A model generated the notes under the pieces. It saw only the letters and a program-made list of their open reading frames with translations, made no database searches and was not told the DNA's origin. Position numbers and translations under genes: made by a program. Positions 5,284-9,133 of a stretch of DNA of 9,133 nucleotides are shown here, in pieces (the stretch's first letter is position 1; each line of letters opens with the position of its first letter). This DNA comes from Acidobacteriota bacterium (lineage in GTDB: Bacteria; Acidobacteriota; Thermoanaerobaculia; Multivoradales; UBA5704), in the NCBI GenBank assembly GCA_003223675.1, contig QHVW01000766.1, positions 1-9,133 on the forward strand, given 5' to 3'.

Positions 5284-7356
5284 TCAAAGAGACCGGCGCC
5301 GGAGCCGCATTATAGCGAGGGCGGCCAGCAGGAGCGCGAGCGCGGCGAGGCCGTCCCCCGAAAGGAGGGGGATTTCGAATATTTTCAGTACCCGGAAGCA
5401 GCAGGGGTCCGCCGGGCCCGGCTCGTCGGGATCGTCGGAGAATCCGATCGACTCATTGGTTCCGTCGCCGTCGGCATCATAGGCGATCGTCGCCTGGTTG
5501 CAGAAGGTCATGCCGGCGGTCAGCGGATCGATCATCCCGTTCATGGTGATCGTCACTGTTCCACCCACCGGGATTGCGCCGTTCCATGTGGCCATATTTC
5601 CCGAGGTGGAGGCCACGCCGCTCGTGGCGCTGGCGCCGGTCAAGGTCAGCCCGGCAGGCAGGGTATCCTTGAATTCGTCTCCCGGATTGTCCGCCTGATT
5701 GGCAGGCCCGCAGTTGATCAACAGGAAGGTTTTGGTGAATGGGGTCATCTCCAGCATCGGGCCGCTGATCCCCTCGCAGAAGGCGAGGACGCCGGTCGCG
5801 ACCACGTGGGTGTCCTCCATTGCCTGGTTGTCGGAGGGATCGTCGCACACGCCGGCGGGCGGTGTGATCGTGGCCTTGTTGTGGAGCACGCCCGAGCACA
5901 TGGGCTGGACGATCCCGCCCAGACGGTAGATACGCGTCTCTCCCGCGGCGAGGTCGATCGTATCTTTGAGAGGCGGAGAGAGGATAGGCACACAGCCCGC
6001 GCCGCGGCACCAGAGCACCTTTCGCAGCTCGGGCGGGAAGTCATCCTCTACCACGGCGCCCGAAACCGCCGCGGCGCCGGTGTTCTTGACGGTGATCTCA
6101 TAGACGAGACCTTGCCCGGGCACGACGGGGTCCGGGTTGTCCGTCTTGGTGATCCGCACGTTCGGTGGGCAGTGTGTCTCCGCAGCGCTACCGTTGTTTG
6201 AGGGATTGGGATCGGGCGTTGTGCTCGAAATCTTAACGTTGCTGTCGATCGGGTCCTGGCAGACGGTGGGCACGCCAAAGCTCGTCTGGAGGGTCCCCAT
6301 GCCGTTGGGGGGTAGATCGCCGACCAGGCAGTGGACGTTCGACCCTACGATCTGGCAGGAGGGCGGGCCCACGAACGTGAGACCGGCCGGAATGGACTGC
6401 TCCACGAACGTACCGCAGGCAAAACCGGGCCCCAGGTTCTTGTAATCGATCTTGTAAGTGATCGTGCCGCACTGGGGAGGATTGGGGGGGACGACCGTGA
6501 AAGATTGGAGCACCAGGTCTGCCGCGCACGTGACGGCGGTGCTGGCGGTCGCGCTATTGTTGCTGTCGTCACACTCCCTATCGTTGGCCGTCACCGTGGC
6601 CGTCAAGGTGATCGGAGCCGCCGGGCACGGGCAGCCCCCAGGAGCCTGGACCTTGAGCTCCAGGGGCACGGAAGACGAGCCCGCCGAGAGCTTGCCTAGA
6701 TTGCAGGTAAAGCCACCTTGAGTATTGATGACACAGGGCGTGCCTGCTGCTGGAGGAAGAGGTGTTCCACCAGTAACCTCAACCGTTACCTGGACGCCTG
6801 TCATCGCGGCTCCGCTGTGGGAGACCCCCACCGCGTAGGTGGCCACCTCACCCTCCGGAATCTGAGTTGGCCCGCCGATCTCGATCGCCAGGTCTCCCGG
6901 GATCTTGGTGGTGTCGGTCATCTGTGCGCAGCTCGAGGCCGCCCCGGAGAGAGTCACGCTGGCTTGGTTGGTGATCGTTCCCGTGGCCTGGGCACCTACT
7001 CTGGCCTTCACTTCATATGTAACTTCCTTACCCGGTTGGAGGTTTACAGTACTCCGCAGGTCTTGGCTACCGGAGAGAGGGGAGCAACTCGCCCCGTCGC
7101 TCGGCATGCACTTCCAGCTCACATCTTGGAGCTGCGATATGGAACTGAAATCATCGACCACGGTGGCGCCGGTCACGGAGGCATTGCTCGGGTCATTGCT
7201 CACCGTGATCTCGTAGGTGACGGCGTCACCCGGACAGACGGTGTCCCGGTTATCCGTCTTGCTGATCGAAGGGCACTGCGTTGGCCTCTGACCAGGACAC
7301 ATCGCGACCGCTCCGGCGTCGACCTCAGTCCCTACGTCTTCCAGGAAACCACCCAT
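5284..7356 (-). CDS. DUF11-repeat surface protein with IPTL-CTERM-like sorting tail (C-terminal part of a broken gene)
   Basis: 690 residues from the first available ATG. Five DUF11-like beta-sandwich units begin near residues 29 (SISKTDNRDTVCPG), 155, 280, 399 (NVRITKTDNPDPVVPG) and 523. Paired cysteines run throughout, which suits an exported, disulfide-bonded protein. DADGDG at 627-632 resembles a calcium-binding loop. The end is a tripartite sorting signal: EIPLLSGDG (661-669), a hydrophobic helix, and RLRRRSL. This is close to the IPTL-CTERM signal handled by exosortase H, although the usual T and W positions differ. Residues upstream of the ATG in this frame (YLFERQSDGTWAQ, then FGQSVAIL) are FG-GAP blade sequence, so 7356 is probably not a natural start. 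This is the downstream half of the propeller gene at 7332-8537. A surface or adhesive role is inferred. Confidence 0.82.
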   Translation of the reverse strand: MGGFLEDVGTEVDAGAVAMCPGQRPTQCPSISKTDNRDTVCPGDAVTYEITVSNDPSNASVTGATVVDDFSSISQLQDVSWKCMPSDGASCSPLSGSQDLRSTVNLQPGKEVTYEVKARVGAQATGTITNQASVTLSGAASSCAQMTDTTKIPGDLAIEIGGPTQIPEGEVATYAVGVSHSGAAMTGVQVTVEVTGGTPLPPAAGTPCVINTQGGFTCNLGKLSAGSSSVPLELKVQAPGGCPCPAAPITLTATVTANDRECDDSNNSATASTAVTCAADLVLQSFTVVPPNPPQCGTITYKIDYKNLGPGFACGTFVEQSIPAGLTFVGPPSCQIVGSNVHCLVGDLPPNGMGTLQTSFGVPTVCQDPIDSNVKISSTTPDPNPSNNGSAAETHCPPNVRITKTDNPDPVVPGQGLVYEITVKNTGAAAVSGAVVEDDFPPELRKVLWCRGAGCVPILSPPLKDTIDLAAGETRIYRLGGIVQPMCSGVLHNKATITPPAGVCDDPSDNQAMEDTHVVATGVLAFCEGISGPMLEMTPFTKTFLLINCGPANQADNPGDEFKDTLPAGLTLTGASATSGVASTSGNMATWNGAIPVGGTVTITMNGMIDPLTAGMTFCNQATIAYDADGDGTNESIGFSDDPDEPGPADPCCFRVLKIFEIPLLSGDGLAALALLLAALAIMRLRRRSL

Positions 7357-8537
7357 AAAGACGGTATTAGTATCGCCGAGAATCGCGACTGACTGGCCGA
7401 ATCCACCGCCCGCCGAGTGCCGGTAATACTTACGGGTCTGCGCCCAAGTCCCATCGCTCTGCCGTTCGAAGAGGTATCGAGTTGGATGGAGGCGCCGAGC
7501 TGCTCGCCCTGGCCCGGGTCTTGGACGGAGAGCGGCTGGGAGCTCCAGACGCCGGTATCCGTCCGCTCGAAGACGTAGGCCGATCCGGAGTCGGTTCCCT
7601 GGAGGTCGTCTCCGGGGGCGCCGACCACGATCCGCCCTCCACGGATCGCCACCGCGGCGCCGACTTGCATGTTGTCCGGCCGAAACGCATCGGCTGTCAG
7701 CTTGCCCTTATCCGCGAGTGACCATCCGTTCGCGTTCCGCTGGAAAACATAGGCGGCTCCGAAGTTTTTGTGCACTGTGCGATCGTCGGCAAAGGGAGCG
7801 CCAACCACGATCTCGTCTCCGTCGGTAGCTACGGAAGAGCCGAATTCATCAAAGGGCTGGCTATCGTTGGCGTTGGCAAGGAGCTTCGCTGTCTGGGTCC
7901 AGACGTTCCCTGGCATTTCGAAGACATAGGCCGCGCCCGCGCTGCTGCCGCGGGCTGACTCGCCGGGGGCGCCGACAACCAAAACATGTCCATTGAGCGA
8001 AACGGAGAAGCCAAACTGGTCACCCTTGGCGGCATCCGCGGCCTCCAGCTTTGCCTTCAGATCCCAAGTCTCGCCGTGGTAGAAAAGATAGACGACTCCG
8101 GAATCCCGAACCCGCCCGTCCCCCATAGGAGCGCCGACGGCCAACCAGTCCCCGCTGATCGAGACCGAAGCCCCAAACTGATCACCGGCCTGCAGATCGG
8201 CGGGAACGAGCTCTGGAGGGGTCGGTCGGGTCGGTTGCGCTCCCAACTGGGGATTCAGGTAGAGCGCCACGGAACCAGAGTCTTTCCGGGCGTTGTCCGC
8301 GTCAGCCAGGTGAGCGCCAACCGCCAGCCACGGGCCTTTGGGATCGATGGCCATGGACCATCCGAGTTGGGCGCCACCTTGAGGAAGAGTTGCGATCAGC
8401 GGCTGTTGATCGCAGACGATCGGTTCGGACGCGGAAAGGAGCCCCGGCACCCCGAGCCCCGCGGCCGTAGCGGCGAGCACCAACACTGCGGGAAATAGGC
8501 CGCCTCTGCGGGGCCGGCCTTGCAGACCGTCGCTCAT
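7332..8537 (-). CDS. FG-GAP beta-propeller protein (N-terminal part of a broken surface-protein gene)
   Basis: The N-terminus has a basic stretch and a hydrophobic signal segment (about 13-36). FG-GAP blades follow: LGWSMAI/LAVGAHL (58-77), FGASVSI/LAVGAPM (121-138), FGFSVSL/LVVGAPG (175-192), FGSSVAT/IVVGAPF (232-249), VGAAVAI/IVVGAPG (292-309) and the start of a sixth, LGASIQLD (347-354). Residues 355-401 are out of frame and end at an unnatural stop. The remaining sixth blade (YLFERQSDGTW) and a seventh (FGQSVAILGD) continue in another frame into the DUF11 part, so the intact protein would have seven blades, the integrin-like number. The ATG overlaps the stop of the FecR-like gene as ATGA, indicating translational coupling; its own Shine-Dalgarno is weak. 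Such propellers bind ligands or calcium at bacterial surfaces. The exact ligand is unknown. Confidence 0.85.
   Translation of the reverse strand: MSDGLQGRPRRGGLFPAVLVLAATAAGLGVPGLLSASEPIVCDQQPLIATLPQGGAQLGWSMAIDPKGPWLAVGAHLADADNARKDSGSVALYLNPQLGAQPTRPTPPELVPADLQAGDQFGASVSISGDWLAVGAPMGDGRVRDSGVVYLFYHGETWDLKAKLEAADAAKGDQFGFSVSLNGHVLVVGAPGESARGSSAGAAYVFEMPGNVWTQTAKLLANANDSQPFDEFGSSVATDGDEIVVGAPFADDRTVHKNFGAAYVFQRNANGWSLADKGKLTADAFRPDNMQVGAAVAIRGGRIVVGAPGDDLQGTDSGSAYVFERTDTGVWSSQPLSVQDPGQGEQLGASIQLDTSSNGRAMGLGRRPVSITGTRRAVDSASQSRFSAILIPSLWVVSWKT
7474..7481 (-). other. Deletion/frameshift junction inside the sixth FG-GAP blade
   Basis: The frame ending LGASIQLD (GAT at 7478-7476) meets the frame starting YLFERQ (TAC at 7476-7474). 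In blades 2, 3 and 5 exactly 21 residues, including the VGAP core, separate these two landmarks; here none remain. Restoring them plus the frame requires 64 bp. The deletion size is a prediction from neighbouring blades. Confidence 0.7.
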
Positions 8538-9133
8538 AGGGGAGGCCTGCTCGGGGGCTCAGTCGTGAAATCCTGCAGCAGGAGGGGCGGGTCCTCCAGA
8601 ATGTCCACGCTGTCGAGCGTCGCCGGGCGGGTGGGCACGCCACCGGGCGGTATCAACACCCAGTGCCCCGACGTGACCTCGACGTCACCGCCGGCAAAGG
8701 CATGCACGATCGCAACGCCCTCGTCCACCGCCACGAACGTGCCGACGACCGGGTCCGCGAGCACCCGTACCGCGGTACCTTTGAACTCCAGGGACCCTTC
8801 TCGCGTTTTGCCCTGGATGTCATGGCTCCGCCCAGGGCGTAACGAGGCCCAAAAATCTCCCCACTCAACGATCACCGTCGTGACGATGCGATTCATGAGG
8901 CTCGGGTTCCCCATCTCCAGCCGGCCCTGGCCAGCGAGATGGATGACGCCATCGATCTTGGGCGGTTCATTGATTCGGGTGTCCTGGGGCCCCGTACTGG
9001 GCCGCAATAGACCGATATCGTAGAGAAAGACCTGAAGGAACGACTCCCGCCGGGTCAAGCGGACCCGGAGGCCGTTTTCCAGAGGATCGTGCTTTTTCAG
9101 TTGCCGAGGGGATTTCCCTTCCGCGAGCGCCAG
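8534..9133 (-). CDS. FecR-like domain protein (N-terminus beyond window)
   Basis: The frame is open from the right edge (CTG at 9133) to TGA at 8534, giving 199 residues of a longer protein; a TTG inside it at 9058 is not needed as a start. LEMGNPSLMNRIVTTVIVEWGDFW looks like the strand-rich region in which FecR-like proteins carry a series of short beta turns. GTAVRVLADPVVGTFVAVDEGVAIV, then VTSGHWVLIPPGGVPTRP, matches the FecR core (strand, GT turn, VxEG, then a G-x-W/Q-V-x-V-PPG end). Such domains occur in anti-sigma regulators and, without a kinase or TonB partner, in secreted surface proteins; the second fits better here because the next gene encodes an exported propeller. The stop overlaps that gene's ATG by four bases. 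Confidence 0.72.
   Translation of the reverse strand: MALAEGKSPRQLKKHDPLENGLRVRLTRRESFLQVFLYDIGLLRPSTGPQDTRINEPPKIDGVIHLAGQGRLEMGNPSLMNRIVTTVIVEWGDFWASLRPGRSHDIQGKTREGSLEFKGTAVRVLADPVVGTFVAVDEGVAIVHAFAGGDVEVTSGHWVLIPPGGVPTRPATLDSVDILEDPPLLLQDFTTEPPSRPPL

Noticed and set aside
4621..6201. A 526-residue plus-strand open frame
   Set aside because: It runs antisense through the membrane-protein and DUF11 genes, whose motifs are clear, and its composition is typical of GC-rich shadow frames.

Overview
This is a GC-rich bacterial window with short gaps between genes and good Shine-Dalgarno sites. The organism cannot be named from the sequence. A seven-bladed FG-GAP propeller joined to DUF11 repeats with an IPTL-CTERM-like tail, a FecR-like secreted protein, a REP-associated transposase and a secreted cyclase-family protein together would fit an environmental Acidobacteriota-type genome (for example Thermoanaerobaculia). 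That is a guess from gene content.

Layout. (1) Positions 1-658, minus: N-terminal 219 residues of an FAD monooxygenase resembling the salicylyl-CoA 5-hydroxylase / anthraniloyl-CoA monooxygenase group, cut by the left edge. (2) 659-1810: a REP island. Five copies of a 49-bp double-hairpin element, three in one orientation and two in the other, surround a 150-aa REP-associated tyrosine transposase (RAYT) on the minus strand. (3) 1811-2719, minus: a secreted cyclase-family (kynurenine formamidase-like) protein whose usual zinc ligands are largely replaced. (4) 2822-4593, plus: three small uncharacterised genes, diverging from the cyclase gene. The first is a secreted protein, the second a two-helix membrane protein and the third a 168-aa protein; the last two each carry an apparent one-base frameshift. 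(5) 4606-9133, minus: a run of genes reading FecR-like protein (cut by the right edge), FG-GAP propeller/DUF11 surface protein, then a YdjM-like membrane protein. The FecR stop and propeller start overlap as ATGA, and the DUF11 part ends 15 bp before the membrane-protein gene.

The large surface-protein gene is broken. Its sixth propeller blade lacks about 21 residues, and the net loss, predicted at 64 bp, throws the rest out of frame. If repaired, the gene encodes one exported protein of about 1,070 residues: signal peptide, seven blades, five DUF11-like units and a C-terminal sorting tail. With the two one-base lesions, three genes in this window are interrupted yet keep long open downstream frames. 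Either these are recent mutations or the sequence carries assembly errors.

No tRNA, rRNA, CRISPR array, phage or convincing rho-independent terminator was seen. The strongest candidate for something undescribed is the REP/RAYT island, where paired base changes show that the hairpin shape, not only the sequence, has been kept.
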